DNA of 64,000 nt from Rossellomorea aquimaris. Lineage in GTDB: Bacteria; Bacillota; Bacilli; Bacillales; Bacillaceae_B. The notes under the pieces were generated by a model. The model was not told where the DNA came from and did not search any database. It worked only from the letters and a program-made list of their open reading frames with translations. The stretch is taken from the NCBI RefSeq assembly GCF_000935355.1, contig NZ_JXZC01000003.1, positions 186,001 through 250,000 on the forward strand, read 5' to 3'. This document shows positions 1 to 9,169 of the stretch, piece after piece. Both the position numbers and the translations under genes were made by a program. Numbering within the stretch: position 1 is the first letter of the stretch; each line of letters opens with the position of its first letter.

Positions 1-2
1 AG

Positions 3-317
3 CATATGCTTGCAGAAATAAGTATGCAGATCGAGGTTCTTAGATCAATGACATACCGTGTTGCCTGGATGACCGATCAAAAGATGAGGGTAGTGAAAGA
101 AGCAGCCATAGCGAAACTATTTGCTTCGGAAGTATATAACAAGGTGGCGGATTTAGCGGTGCAAATCCACGGTGGAATCGGATATATGAGCGATTATCCA
201 ATAGAGCGTTACTATCGTGATGCCCGCATTACTAAAATTTATGAAGGAACGTCTGAAATTCAGCGCAACATCATTGCGAATGAACTGAAACGCGAATCCT
301 CATACGTGGGGGTGTAA
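3..317 (+). CDS. Acyl-CoA dehydrogenase, C-terminal part (5' end outside window)
   Basis: This is the end of an acyl-CoA dehydrogenase whose start lies outside the window; the frame is open from base 3. The visible 104 residues carry the second family signature, QIHGGIGY followed by [16 protein letters not shown], which in this family helps bind FAD and the acyl-CoA at the subunit interface. The enzyme oxidises acyl-CoA to 2-enoyl-CoA and hands electrons to ETF. Only three bases separate its stop from the thiolase start, so the two are surely co-transcribed as part of a fatty-acid or organic-acid breakdown operon. Chain-length specificity cannot be read from this fragment. Confidence 0.93.
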   Translation, partial: HMLAEISMQIEVLRSMTYRVAWMTDQKMRVVKEAAIAKLFASEVYNKVADLAVQIHGGIGYMSDYPIERYYRDARITKIYEGTSEIQRNIIANELKRESSYVGV

Positions 318-320
318 GGA

Positions 321-1511
321 ATGAATCAACCATACATCGTTGAATCAGTCCGGACGGCGATTGGAAGAATGGGAGGAACGATAAAAGGTGTTCCTGTAGA
401 CCATCTTGCCGAGAAAGTCATTAGGGAAGTATTGAATCGAAGTCAGGCTGAAGTGGAAGTAGATGAAGTCATTCTAGGTCAGGCAAAGCAAAGTGCAGAC
501 ACCTCAAACCTTGCCCGTCTTGCTGCATTACGGGCAGAGCTCCCGATTGAGGTTACCGGGTATACCGTCCATAGACAATGCGGATCGGGACTTCAAGCGA
601 TTAATAATGCGGATATGCAAATCCGGCTTGGTTATTCCGATGTTGTGGTAGCCGGGGGAGCTGAAAGCATGAGTACAGCCCCCTATTATATTCGAAATGC
701 CCGTTATGGTTTCCAAGTCGGTAATTCGCAAGTGTTGGATCCAAATACGGAAAGTCAACCTTGCTCTCAGCCAATAGAAAAGTACGGCAACCTGACGATG
801 GGTCTGACAGCGGAAAACCTTGCTGACAAGTATACTATCAGCAGATCCGAGCAGGATGAGTTTGCCCTCAGAAGCCAGGAACTTGCTCAGTCTGCCATCG
901 AGTCCGGACGGTTTGAAAAGGAAATTGTTCCAGTGGAATATAAGGAAAAAAGAAACACTCTTCAATTCAGTACAGATGAACATCCCCGGATCACGACCAT
1001 AGAAAAGCTCTCCAAGCTAAAGGCCGTCTTTAAAGATAACGGCACTGTGACTGCGGGTAATGCGAGTGGAAGGAATGATGGTGCGTCCGCTGTCCTCATG
1101 ATGAATGAAGATAAAGTCAATGAGTATGGAATAAAGCCAAAAGCCAAAATCATTGCCCAGTCCGTGAGCGGAGTATCACCTGAAATCATGGGGATTGGGC
1201 CAGTGACGTCAACATCTAAAGCTTTAAAGCAATGCGGACTATCCATCAATGATATGGGTCTGATCGAGCTGAACGAAGCGTTTGCTGCCCAGGCGTTGTC
1301 AGTGATCCGTGAATCAGGGATGGATATCAACAAAGTGAATGTCAATGGAGGGGCCATTGCGCTGGGTCATCCAATCGGAGCGACTGGAGCAATCCTGATG
1401 ACGAAACTTCTTCACGAAATGGAACGCAGGGGTGAAAAATACGGTCTAGTCACGCTTTGTATTGGCGGTGGTCAGGGAATCTCGACTATTATTGAGAATC
1501 TTCAAGTCTAA
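321..1511 (+). CDS. Thiolase (acetyl-CoA C-acyltransferase)
   Basis: A 396-residue thiolase of normal length. The acyl-accepting cysteine is in HRQCGSGLQ (about residue 87). The C-terminal catalytic elements are the GHPIGATGA histidine motif (about 350) and the cysteine of LCIGGGQG (about 380). It catalyses thiolytic cleavage of 3-ketoacyl-CoA or, in reverse, condensation of two acyl-CoAs, in the cytoplasm. Co-transcription with the acyl-CoA dehydrogenase just upstream argues for the degradative direction. The ATG at 321 follows GGGGGTGTAAGGA and is the natural start. Confidence 0.95.
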   Translation: MNQPYIVESVRTAIGRMGGTIKGVPVDHLAEKVIREVLNRSQAEVEVDEVILGQAKQSADTSNLARLAALRAELPIEVTGYTVHRQCGSGLQAINNADMQIRLGYSDVVVAGGAESMSTAPYYIRNARYGFQVGNSQVLDPNTESQPCSQPIEKYGNLTMGLTAENLADKYTISRSEQDEFALRSQELAQSAIESGRFEKEIVPVEYKEKRNTLQFSTDEHPRITTIEKLSKLKAVFKDNGTVTAGNASGRNDGASAVLMMNEDKVNEYGIKPKAKIIAQSVSGVSPEIMGIGPVTSTSKALKQCGLSINDMGLIELNEAFAAQALSVIRESGMDINKVNVNGGAIALGHPIGATGAILMTKLLHEMERRGEKYGLVTLCIGGGQGISTIIENLQV

Positions 1512-1539
1512 AAGGTTAATGCCAAAAGGGAGTGGTGTA

Positions 1540-2550
1540 ATGAATAAGCCTCATGTCGTTCAGGTTCTGCCCATGTACCATCACGACGGGGAGGAGCTCT
1601 TGAACAAATACGCGGAAGTTAAGAAGTTTACTAATTTCCACGAAGCGGAAATATCTAATTACCTTCAACATCATCATGTCGATGGAATCATCCTCCGGGC
1701 ACCTGCCAGGATTACACCTGCGATTTTGGACAGTTGCCAGCAAGTAAAGGCCATTTCCGGGGCGGGTGTGGGACTTGATAATATCGATGTACGATATGCA
1801 ACGACCAAGAGGATTCCCGTCTTACATGCACCAAAGCTGAATAGTACGGCAACCGCTGAACATGCGGTGAGCCTGCTATTGGCGGTCATGAAAAAAACAG
1901 CTTTCTTTGACAGGGAAACGAGAGCAGGAAACTTTCAGTCGAGGGATGGAGAATATACTCATGAACTGGAAGGGAAACATTTAGGCATTGTTGGATTCGG
2001 CAGCATAGCTCAAAAAGTTGCTAAGATATTAGTACATGGTTTCGGGATGAAAGCGATGGCGTATGTAAGAAAAATAGACGAAGTGAACCAGAAGGCTGCT
2101 GATCAAATTGGAGTGGAATTAACTACCTCCTTGGAGAAAATATTCTCCGAAAGTGATGCAGTGAGTTTACATATCCCTCTTACGAAAGAAACAGATAAAC
2201 TAGTTGATCATCGATTGCTGACGCTAATGAAAGAAACAGCCGTCCTCATTAACACAGCCCGTGGCGGTGTGGTGAATGAGGCGGATTTAATAGATGTTCT
2301 GAATCAGAATCAGATTCTTGGTGCAGGAATTGACGTATTTTCAAATGAACCGCCACCGGAGGATCATCCGTTCTTTCAATTGAAACAAGTGACGATGAGT
2401 CCACATATCGGGGGAATCAGCCTTGAAGCAGCCCGTCAGACCTCGATCCTGATTGCAGAGAATCTAATCCGTGTGATCAATGGGGAAAAGCTTTCAGTAA
2501 TTGCCAATCAAGCCGAACTTTCAGAAGCCGGAAAGGGTGCATTCTCATGA
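1540..2550 (+). CDS. D-isomer specific 2-hydroxyacid dehydrogenase
   Basis: NAD(P)-dependent oxidoreductase of about 336 residues. The Rossmann motif is GIVGFGSIAQ (about residue 150). The catalytic Arg is in NTARGGVVNEADL, the Glu in DVFSNEPPPEDHP and the His in MSPHIGG, which gives the R/E/H triad of this family. An upstream in-frame start at 1462 would overlap the thiolase by 50 bases; I prefer the ATG at 1540 because AGGGAG lies 7 to 12 bases ahead of it. It probably interconverts a 2-keto and a 2-hydroxy acid made in this pathway; the substrate is unknown. Its stop overlaps the next gene by four bases (ATGA). Confidence 0.92.
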   Translation: MNKPHVVQVLPMYHHDGEELLNKYAEVKKFTNFHEAEISNYLQHHHVDGIILRAPARITPAILDSCQQVKAISGAGVGLDNIDVRYATTKRIPVLHAPKLNSTATAEHAVSLLLAVMKKTAFFDRETRAGNFQSRDGEYTHELEGKHLGIVGFGSIAQKVAKILVHGFGMKAMAYVRKIDEVNQKAADQIGVELTTSLEKIFSESDAVSLHIPLTKETDKLVDHRLLTLMKETAVLINTARGGVVNEADLIDVLNQNQILGAGIDVFSNEPPPEDHPFFQLKQVTMSPHIGGISLEAARQTSILIAENLIRVINGEKLSVIANQAELSEAGKGAFS

Positions 2551-2960
2551 CATCAGAGCATTTGCAGAAAGTAAGATCAGATTTTGAAAATAGCCCATTC
2601 TGGAATTTTATCGGATTAGAGCTAAAAGAATTGAAAGAAGGTTATGTTCTCCTGTCTCTTCCTATCCAGAAAGAGTTTATTAATGTGAGAAATTCAGTTC
2701 ATGGAGGCATATATGCGTCTGTACTTGATACAGCCATGGGCATGACGGGTCGAACATTAGGATTCGATGAAGTGGCGACACTCCACTTAGATATTCAATA
2801 TCTAAAGTCAGTCATGGAAGGGACGGTTTATTCAGAAGCATCGATTATTCATCAAAACCGGAATACGGTCTTCATTGAAGGAAGGCTTAAAAATGAAGAC
2901 GGTGAACTCCTGGGCCACTGTACTGGAACATTTAAGCTCTCAAAGGGTGAAAGAACATGA
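2547..2960 (+). CDS. PaaI-type hot-dog thioesterase
   Basis: A 137-residue single hot-dog-fold protein. NSVHGGIYASVLDTAMG (about residues 50-66) is the characteristic HGG loop plus central helix of the PaaI/YbgC-like acyl-CoA thioesterases, with the likely catalytic Asp in that helix. It would hydrolyse an acyl-CoA intermediate, relieving CoA trapping in the pathway. It overlaps both neighbours by four bases, so translation is coupled. The substrate is not predictable. Confidence 0.88.
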   Translation: MTSEHLQKVRSDFENSPFWNFIGLELKELKEGYVLLSLPIQKEFINVRNSVHGGIYASVLDTAMGMTGRTLGFDEVATLHLDIQYLKSVMEGTVYSEASIIHQNRNTVFIEGRLKNEDGELLGHCTGTFKLSKGERT

Positions 2961-3922
2961 TGAATACAGCTATAACAAAGATGTTTAACATTCGGTACCC
3001 CATCATCCAAGGCGGGCTTCAGGGACTTGGAACCTCTCCTCTCGTTTCGGCAGTATCAGAAGCGGGAGGGCTTGGTCTCATAACAGCAGGTAGCTATTTT
3101 TCCAAGGAAGAGATATTGGAAGATATCGACGCTGCAAGAAGACTCACCTCTAAGCCATTTGGAGTCAATATTGCCATTGGGATTCGTAAGCCGATGGATG
3201 AATTCGTTGAGGCCGCCATAGAAGCCCGAGTTCCAGTCGTCTTTACTTCAGGAAACAACCCTGAGAAATATATGGCCAGTCTGAAAGGAAACGGGATCAA
3301 GGTGGTTCATGTCGTCCCATCCGTCAGGTTTGCCAAAAAGGCGGAAGCAATCGGCTGTGATGCAGTGGTGGTGGTTGGATATGAGTGTGGTGGCCACCCA
3401 GGAAGAGAAGACGTCACCAGCCTAACGTTAATACAGAAGGCTGTGGAGGAACTGTCAATACCAGTCATTGCAGCAGGAGGATTCTCAACAGGGAAATCCG
3501 CTCTTGCTGCTTTTGCTTTAGGGGCAGAAGGCATCCAGATGGGTACAAGGTTTCTAGCTTCAAAGGAAGTGGTACTCCATGAATCAATTAAAAGGAGATT
3601 AATCGATTTACAGGAAACCGATACCATCCTTGTGAAAAAATCGATTGGAAAAGCCATGAGAGTGATGAAAACGGAACGGGCGATGGAGCTTGTCGAAAAG
3701 GAGAGAGCAGGAGCCACCCTTGAAGAGATCTTTCCTTATATTAGCGGTGAATCCTATCAGGAATTACTCGCTACAGGAAATGACCATTCAGGCATCATTT
3801 CATTGGGGCAGACAATCGGATTAATCAACGAAATTAGAAGTGCTAAGGAAATCATACAGAACATCGTGGCAGAATATGAGCAGCAGCTTGAAAGATTATA
3901 CCAGAATCATAGAGGGGAGTGA
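2957..3922 (+). CDS. Nitronate monooxygenase / FabK-like flavoprotein
   Basis: A 321-residue TIM-barrel flavoprotein. Recognisable parts are the N-terminal YPIIQGGLQG, the FMN/phosphate region GYECGGHPGRED (about residue 143) and GAEGIQMGTRFLAS near 200. These are shared by nitronate monooxygenases and the enoyl-ACP reductase FabK; sequence alone does not separate the two. In an acyl-CoA operon it could act on an enoyl or nitro compound. The start is the ATG at 2957 inside an ATGA overlap; a second ATG follows immediately. Confidence 0.87.
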   Translation: MMNTAITKMFNIRYPIIQGGLQGLGTSPLVSAVSEAGGLGLITAGSYFSKEEILEDIDAARRLTSKPFGVNIAIGIRKPMDEFVEAAIEARVPVVFTSGNNPEKYMASLKGNGIKVVHVVPSVRFAKKAEAIGCDAVVVVGYECGGHPGREDVTSLTLIQKAVEELSIPVIAAGGFSTGKSALAAFALGAEGIQMGTRFLASKEVVLHESIKRRLIDLQETDTILVKKSIGKAMRVMKTERAMELVEKERAGATLEEIFPYISGESYQELLATGNDHSGIISLGQTIGLINEIRSAKEIIQNIVAEYEQQLERLYQNHRGE

Positions 3923-3926
3923 GGAC

Positions 3927-4688
3927 ATGCCACACTTAGAGAATCAGGTAGCCATCGTGACTGGGGCAAGCAGGGGAATCGGAAGAGAGATTTCCAAACA
4001 GCTTGCCTTAGAGGGGGCCACTGTTTATTTAGTAGACATCCATGAACAGGCTTTATCAGAGACATATCATCAGTTCATGGAAGAGAGTCTATCGGTTAAG
4101 GCCATAACAGCAGACGTCACCAAGGAAGCGGAAGTGGAAAAGCTATTCGCCCAGGTGGAAGGGAATCATGGGAAGATAGATATCGTCATTAATAATGCCG
4201 GAATCATTCGTGACAATCTATTGTATAAGATGAGTTCCAATGACTGGGACGGTGTAATGAATGTTCATTTAAAAGGCACGTTCCTCTGCAGTAAATATGC
4301 CCAGAAATCAATGGTGAAAAATCAGTATGGACGAATCATTAATCTATCTTCCGTTTCAGCACTCGGGAGCAGAGGTCAGGCGAATTACGCTGCAGCGAAG
4401 GCTGGGATACAGGGTTTTACCAAGACGTTAGCCATTGAACTTGGGAAATATCATATCACGGTGAACGCGATCGCTCCCGGCTTTATCATGACAGACATGA
4501 CCAAAGCAGTGGCAGAACGGCTGGAGATCCCTTTCGAGGAACTGATAGAAGCCAAAGTCAAACAAATCCCTGTCAACAGAGCTGGTACACCGCAAGACAT
4601 CGCGCAGGCGGCAAGCTTTTTTGCGAGCCCGGATTCTTCCTTTATAAGCGGTCAGGTGTTATATGTTGCCGGGGGACCAAAAGCATAG
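3927..4688 (+). CDS. Short-chain dehydrogenase/reductase, FabG-like
   Basis: Classical SDR of 253 residues. It has TGASRGIGRE for cofactor binding (about residues 12-21), NNAG (about 90), the catalytic Ser in SSVSALGS and the YAAAK motif (Tyr and Lys about 155-159). It reduces or oxidises a 3-oxoacyl or hydroxyacyl group with NAD(P). The frame is open from 3840, but the ATG at 3927 has AGAGGGGAGTGAGG directly upstream and gives the usual family length. Confidence 0.92.
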   Translation: MPHLENQVAIVTGASRGIGREISKQLALEGATVYLVDIHEQALSETYHQFMEESLSVKAITADVTKEAEVEKLFAQVEGNHGKIDIVINNAGIIRDNLLYKMSSNDWDGVMNVHLKGTFLCSKYAQKSMVKNQYGRIINLSSVSALGSRGQANYAAAKAGIQGFTKTLAIELGKYHITVNAIAPGFIMTDMTKAVAERLEIPFEELIEAKVKQIPVNRAGTPQDIAQAASFFASPDSSFISGQVLYVAGGPKA

Positions 4689-4698
4689 GAGGTCGAGG

Positions 4699-5799
4699 AT
4701 GATGAAAAGGATGAAGATTGCCCTTATCCCAGGGGATGGGATAGGACCTGAAGTCGTAGCGGAAGGTGTAAAGGTACTAAAAATGATTGAGGAAGTCGAT
4801 CCACAGCTTTCTTTCAGCTTTACCGAGTTCCCTTGGGGATGTGAGTATTATGTGGAAACCGGAAAGATGATGGCAGACGACGGGATCGATCAATTGAAGG
4901 AATTCGATGCCATCTACTTGGGAGCGGTAGGCTATCCCGGAGTTCCCGACCACATCTCCCTTTGGGAATTACTCTTGGAAATACGCAAGAAGTTTGATCA
5001 GTATGTAAACCTCAGGCCGATTAAACTCTTGCACCCTGATTTAACTCCCCTTAAGAATAAAAGTGAAAATGAAATAGACTTCCTGGTGATCCGTGAGAAC
5101 AGCGAAGGGGAATATGCCGGAGCGGGTGACTGGCTCTTTAAAGGAAAGCCGGAGGAAGTGGTCCTGCAGACGGGCGTTTTTTCCCGGAAAGGGACTGAAC
5201 GGATTATCCGCTATGCTTATGAAGAAGCACGAAAACAGAAGAAGACGCTGACAAGCATCAGTAAAGCGAATGCCCTTAATTATTCCATGGTCTTCTGGGA
5301 TGAAGTGTTTAACGAAGTAGGCAAGGAATATCCTGATGTCCAAACTTATTCTTACCTAGTAGACGCAGCAAGCCTTTACTTCGTTCTTCAGCCGGAAAGG
5401 TTCGAAATTGTGGTGACATCCAATCTTTTCGGGGATATCCTGACGGACTTAGGAGCTGCCATTACAGGTGGTCTTGGTTTGGCGGCAGGTGCCAATATCA
5501 ACCCTGAACGAACGTATCCTTCCATGTTCGAACCCATCCACGGTTCTGCTCCTGATATTGCCGGAAAGGGTCTTGCCAATCCCTTAGCTGCCATATGGTC
5601 TGTCAGTCAGATGATGGATCATTTTGGTGATGAAGAATGGGGGAATGCGATATTGTCGACCATTCAGGAGATTCTTTCCCGGAAGGATGCTCTCACCCCT
5701 GATCTCGGCGGAAGGGCAACGACTGAACAACTCGGGAATGAATTCAGGGATCTACTAAAGCAACATGCGCCCCTTCCGGATAAAGTACAAAGGGGATAA
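4699..5799 (+). CDS. Tartrate dehydrogenase / isopropylmalate dehydrogenase family
   Basis: Beta-decarboxylating dehydrogenase of about 366 residues. It has IALIPGDGIGPEV at the N-terminus, IRENSEGEYAG (substrate loop), and SNLFGDILTDL with the metal-binding aspartates. The RENSEGEY loop and the pathway context fit tartrate/malate-type enzymes (similar to Bacillus YcsA) better than leucine biosynthesis, as no leu genes are near. AGGAGG at 4687 lies 6 bases from the ATG at 4699 and 9 from the ATG at 4702, so either codon may be used; the longer open frame starting at 4663 overlaps the SDR and is unlikely. Confidence 0.88.
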   Translation: MMKRMKIALIPGDGIGPEVVAEGVKVLKMIEEVDPQLSFSFTEFPWGCEYYVETGKMMADDGIDQLKEFDAIYLGAVGYPGVPDHISLWELLLEIRKKFDQYVNLRPIKLLHPDLTPLKNKSENEIDFLVIRENSEGEYAGAGDWLFKGKPEEVVLQTGVFSRKGTERIIRYAYEEARKQKKTLTSISKANALNYSMVFWDEVFNEVGKEYPDVQTYSYLVDAASLYFVLQPERFEIVVTSNLFGDILTDLGAAITGGLGLAAGANINPERTYPSMFEPIHGSAPDIAGKGLANPLAAIWSVSQMMDHFGDEEWGNAILSTIQEILSRKDALTPDLGGRATTEQLGNEFRDLLKQHAPLPDKVQRG

Positions 5800-5855
5800 G
5801 GGAATCATTCCTGTACAATATAGATTGTTAGAGACTTAAAGAGAGAAGGGACAAC

Positions 5856-7199
5856 ATGTTACGTTTTTCTCTCATCATGAGTATGTGTTTACTTTATATT
5901 GTTGAAGCTTTTATGCCGAACGTTTTTATTGGTTTGGTTTTTAACATAGTGGCCGTTGCCGTATTTTTGCTTTTCCTTCCTTTATTACAATGGAAAGGTA
6001 GGATATTTACACTGAGCCTGTTTGCTGCAGGGGGAATCATTCACTATACAGTTGGAGATACAGGCTTTGATCTAGTCCAGGGAATCACTCAGAATATGCC
6101 CCTGTTATCGATTCTCATTTTGGCTCCTCTTCTGTCCGTGCCACTGAGAAGAGAAGGAATCATTGATTCTGTTATCCTTTATTTGAATGAGTTGAAAAAC
6201 AACCCGCGAAAAACGTTTTATGGCATAAGCACGTTTATGTTGACCCTGGCACCCATCTTAAATATGGGTGCCTTAAGGATTGTTCATGGTTTTGTGGAAA
6301 GTATACATCTACCGTCCAAGTTACTATCAAGATCCTATTATGTAGGATTTACCCCGGCAGTCATATGGTCACCCTTTTTTGCTTCTGTAGGGATTGTACT
6401 ATTTTATTTAGATATTACCTATCTCTCATATGTCGCCGTAGGAGTGATGTTTGCGGCTATTCAAATGACGGTAGGCTTTGTTCTTTTTCGGCCTAAGATC
6501 GTAGATGAAACTGCTGCCGCCAAGGAAAGAAACGAAATGATTTCACATGGTAAAGGGCCAAAGAAGGATATGTATCTCCTCTTTGGCTTTGTACTTGGAC
6601 TGGTTGTGCTGTTGATTTTCATGGAGCAGGTATTCCAGAAGTCCATGCTTCTCCTGGTCAGCATCATTTGTTTTCTGGTTCCTGTAGCCTGGATGATCTT
6701 GCGGAAAAGGAAATCAATCGTTAAAGAAGAAATCATTCTCTATAAGAACAAGCTCCACTCGCAGAAAATGGAGACTTGCCTCTTCTTAAGTGCAGGGCTA
6801 TTCGGGAATGCTGTATCCCATACACGTGTCAAGGAGTTATTGGAGAAGTCCATACAGTGGTCGGCCACACATTCTGTTGGCGTTTTGTTCCTCTTTATCA
6901 TCCTATTGGTGACCTTTATGGCGTTTCTCGGAGTGCATCAGATTATCGTAACACCGTTGATATTAACCTCGCTTGACTTTACAGCGATGCCTAATGTAGC
7001 GGTCGCCAGTGTAGCGTTTATGTGCATTTTCACTTGGATGCTATCATCCGCGATTTCTCCGTTGAATGCTATGAATATAATCATCAGTCAGTGTGTTCAG
7101 AGGAATGGTGTAACCGTTGCATTTAAGTGGAATGGGGTGTATTTTCTTTCGATAACGGGGTTGGCGTTTGTGTATGTTTTTGTTTTGAATTGGTTGTGA
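5856..7199 (+). CDS. Multi-pass membrane transporter of unknown substrate
   Basis: A 447-residue protein made almost entirely of hydrophobic segments, about 10-11 predicted membrane spans, with a basic cytoplasmic loop around residues 275-295. I recognise no family signature with certainty; the overall look resembles ion-transporter-superfamily organic-acid permeases. It is the last gene of the catabolic operon, 56 bases after the tartrate-dehydrogenase-like gene, with AGAGAGAAGGG before the ATG. It is plausibly the uptake system for the acid degraded by this operon (inference from position only). Confidence 0.75.
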   Translation: MLRFSLIMSMCLLYIVEAFMPNVFIGLVFNIVAVAVFLLFLPLLQWKGRIFTLSLFAAGGIIHYTVGDTGFDLVQGITQNMPLLSILILAPLLSVPLRREGIIDSVILYLNELKNNPRKTFYGISTFMLTLAPILNMGALRIVHGFVESIHLPSKLLSRSYYVGFTPAVIWSPFFASVGIVLFYLDITYLSYVAVGVMFAAIQMTVGFVLFRPKIVDETAAAKERNEMISHGKGPKKDMYLLFGFVLGLVVLLIFMEQVFQKSMLLLVSIICFLVPVAWMILRKRKSIVKEEIILYKNKLHSQKMETCLFLSAGLFGNAVSHTRVKELLEKSIQWSATHSVGVLFLFIILLVTFMAFLGVHQIIVTPLILTSLDFTAMPNVAVASVAFMCIFTWMLSSAISPLNAMNIIISQCVQRNGVTVAFKWNGVYFLSITGLAFVYVFVLNWL

Positions 7200-7202
7200 G
7201 GG

Positions 7203-7236
7203 AGGTCCGTTCCCAGGGTGGGGGACGGACCTTTAC
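7203..7236 (+). terminator. Rho-independent terminator of the catabolic operon
   Basis: AGGTCCGT at 7203-7210 pairs with ACGGACCT at 7225-7232, followed by a short T stretch. It lies three bases after the last stop and marks the end of the ordinary chromosomal region before the accessory island. Confidence 0.75.
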
Positions 7237-7290
7237 ATTTGTTAAAAATCAGTTGAAGTGCAAGTTTATTTCAAAATAACAGATTTTATA

Positions 7291-7380
7291 TTACGGTTTT
7301 TGGGAAGGATCCCATTTCTTTTTACAATTAGAGGAAGCATTAGAACCTTTATTAATTGAAATCCATTGTTGAATTCTCAT
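7291..7380 (-). CDS. Possible 29-residue peptide overlapping the gene upstream
   Basis: A short frame whose ATG overlaps the TGA of the 147-residue gene upstream in an ATGA arrangement, typical of translational coupling. The peptide runs from MRIQQWISINKG to KKKWDPSQKP and matches nothing I know. It could equally be a chance frame; the overlap is the only support. Confidence 0.3.
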   Translation of the reverse strand: MRIQQWISINKGSNASSNCKKKWDPSQKP

Positions 7381-7820
7381 CTTTTCTTCTTTAACAATGT
7401 AGGGGCCGTCTTTCGAATAACATCCAAAGGTCCATCATATATTTTCTTTTTCACACGAAAATCTCTATTCTTTGCCTCCATAATTCTGCGAAGTTTATCT
7501 TGTTTTCGCTCTGCTTTAGTTAACTTCATTTTTTTCAGTAGAGGGCTATCTGGTGTGATTTTAGGTGGGTTATACTCTTGATACTTCACTTTTGCTGGGT
7601 CCGTGTTTAGGATCTCCGCTGCTTCCGCAAGCACCAATTCATAATCGTATTCAGGTCTGACTTTTGCAGATAGAATTTCTTTATACAACACCACTCTGGA
7701 TTTAATACCCTTAGTCTCATTATCGAAGTGCACAATGCAAGCTCCTTTAGCATACCAATGAGAGTAAGTTCCGTTTCCATATACTTCATGCTTTATTTTA
7801 TCGCCTTTTACAAAATTCAT
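7377..7820 (-). CDS. Hypothetical protein, small beta N-terminus and basic C-terminus
   Basis: A 147-residue protein I do not recognise. Residues 1-45 (start MNFVKGDKIKHEVYGNG) look like a small SH3/KOW-like beta module. Residues 95-147 are strongly basic and helical, rich in Lys and Arg, which suggests nucleic-acid binding. GGGAGCGATGAATA precedes the ATG. It is the downstream member of a minus-strand group of small genes reaching back to 8950. Confidence 0.6.
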   Translation of the reverse strand: MNFVKGDKIKHEVYGNGTYSHWYAKGACIVHFDNETKGIKSRVVLYKEILSAKVRPEYDYELVLAEAAEILNTDPAKVKYQEYNPPKITPDSPLLKKMKLTKAERKQDKLRRIMEAKNRDFRVKKKIYDGPLDVIRKTAPTLLKKKR

Positions 7821-7984
7821 TATTCATCGCTCCCAGACAAATTATTTAATTGTTACTACAGAATAGTTAAATTTACATACATTTTTATACTTGAAAACCA
7901 AATATGATAGACAATAAGAGGTAGGTGGTACCGAAGGCTCCGATTAGGTAAAAGAGAAATGTCAGCAGCTTCTTCAATTCTTCT

Positions 7985-8401
7985 TTAATCATTGAACCAG
8001 CCAATCTTAATACCGAAGTATTGGCGTTTTCTTACGGGTTGAATGCCATGACCGAATGCTTTTTGAACCTGCTTTTTCTGATAGGTAGTTAAATTTGTCT
8101 TCTTGAACGTCAAATCTTTTCTAGAGTCATCTAAAATCCGGTCAAGGAGTGCTTTCTTCCTTCGTTCAAATTCCGATTGATTAATAGAGTTACCCATTTT
8201 GACAACACCTTCCTTAATGTAATGGACTAAGACCAGTCCGTTTTCTTTAATCTCGTAAAACACTTCATCAGATATGAAGTCTACGGTGGAACTACGGGTT
8301 ATACCGACTACCCTCTTCAGCTGAGCTGAGCGCTTATTGAAATCCCCATTCTGTACGAAATAACGGTGCACACTTTCAAGGACGCTTTTGACGGCCTCCA
8401 T
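7985..8401 (-). CDS. Hypothetical protein of the small-gene cluster
   Basis: A 138-residue protein of unknown function with a basic second half (KKTNLTTYQKKQVQKAFG) and a C-terminus ending in GIKIGWFND. No domain is recognisable. The ATG at 8401 has GGAGG directly abutting it, which is too close for ideal initiation, so a GTG ten codons further in is an alternative. It begins eight bases after the interrupted gene at 8410-8718 and is likely co-transcribed with it. Confidence 0.55.
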   Translation of the reverse strand: MEAVKSVLESVHRYFVQNGDFNKRSAQLKRVVGITRSSTVDFISDEVFYEIKENGLVLVHYIKEGVVKMGNSINQSEFERRKKALLDRILDDSRKDLTFKKTNLTTYQKKQVQKAFGHGIQPVRKRQYFGIKIGWFND

Positions 8402-8409
8402 CCTCCAGA

Positions 8410-8718
8410 TTAAAACCGATTCCTGGTACTTTCTAGTCCGTTACCACCATTGTCATCTCCCATTAAGTCAGGAAGCAAATCTGCCACTTTTTCTGCTGAT
8501 AAATGAATCGATGTATTTGGAAAAATGGTGAAGGGCTTATCGTCACCGGATGGCTTTGCACAAACACCTATTGTTGTATAATCGTCGATCGCTATTATAA
8601 ACTGAGGTGAATTGATGCCATCTCCGTTATTTGATGCTCCGATGAAGTACCCTTATTCATTCATCATTCCGAAGAGGGTATTGATATGTTTCTCCATTAT
8701 TAAATTTTTTTCTAGCAT
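8410..8718 (-). pseudogene. Small hypothetical gene interrupted by an in-frame TAA
   Basis: An ATG two bases after the stop of the upstream gene opens a 103-codon frame that reads well on both sides of a single TAA at codon 22 (8653-8655). Before it stands MLEKNLIMEKHINTLF; after it GYFIGASNNGDGINS, a compositionally normal protein of about 80 residues ending ESTRNRF. The spacing with both neighbours is exactly that of an operon. The simplest reading is one nonsense mutation in a formerly intact gene; a sequencing error is the alternative. The family is not recognised. Confidence 0.65.
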
Positions 8719-8719
8719 T

Positions 8720-8950
8720 TTAGTAATCTCCTTTTCTATTAATTTTATCGACAAACGGCTTCATCAATTGTGGAGCAGCTTTGCTGAGTTTCTTCCAATA
8801 GATATCCTTTGAATGACGAGGTACATATTTCAGCACCCAATCCACATCACCATATTTGACCGTTACAGCAACATCATTCTTAACGTAAAGCATCTTGTAG
8901 CAAACCCTTTTGAAATTACGGATGAAAAACTTTAAAGTAGCTTTGATCAT
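8720..8950 (-). CDS. Small basic hypothetical protein, head of the cluster
   Basis: A 76-residue, strongly basic protein (Lys/Arg throughout, KFFIRNFKRVCYK near the start). It has an excellent ribosome binding site (GAGGAGAGGTAACA before the ATG). It is the first gene of the minus-strand cluster 8950 to 7291. Function unknown. Confidence 0.5.
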   Translation of the reverse strand: MIKATLKFFIRNFKRVCYKMLYVKNDVAVTVKYGDVDWVLKYVPRHSKDIYWKKLSKAAPQLMKPFVDKINRKGDY

Positions 8951-9169
8951 TGTTACCTCTCCTCGTAAATAAATTATTTATTAGTTATTACCTTGATATT
9001 ATTATTATCACTACTTAGTATTGAATTCTTTCCACATTTCTAAAAAAAAACTTATTAATATGTTAAAAGTCATATAAAGAGAATGGTATATTGATGATTA
9101 CCTTCGAAGCGATAAGGGGATCGTTTTGTAGCGCTACTACAGGTAACTGCTAATCGGCGCCAATAAAAA

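Noticed and set aside
528-1357. Minus-strand frames opposite the thiolase gene
   Set aside because: They lie entirely inside a well-supported plus-strand gene, have no ribosome binding sites and poor composition.
1462-1540. Longer start for the 2-hydroxyacid dehydrogenase
   Set aside because: It would overlap the thiolase by 50 bases; the ATG at 1540 has a proper binding site and gives the usual length.
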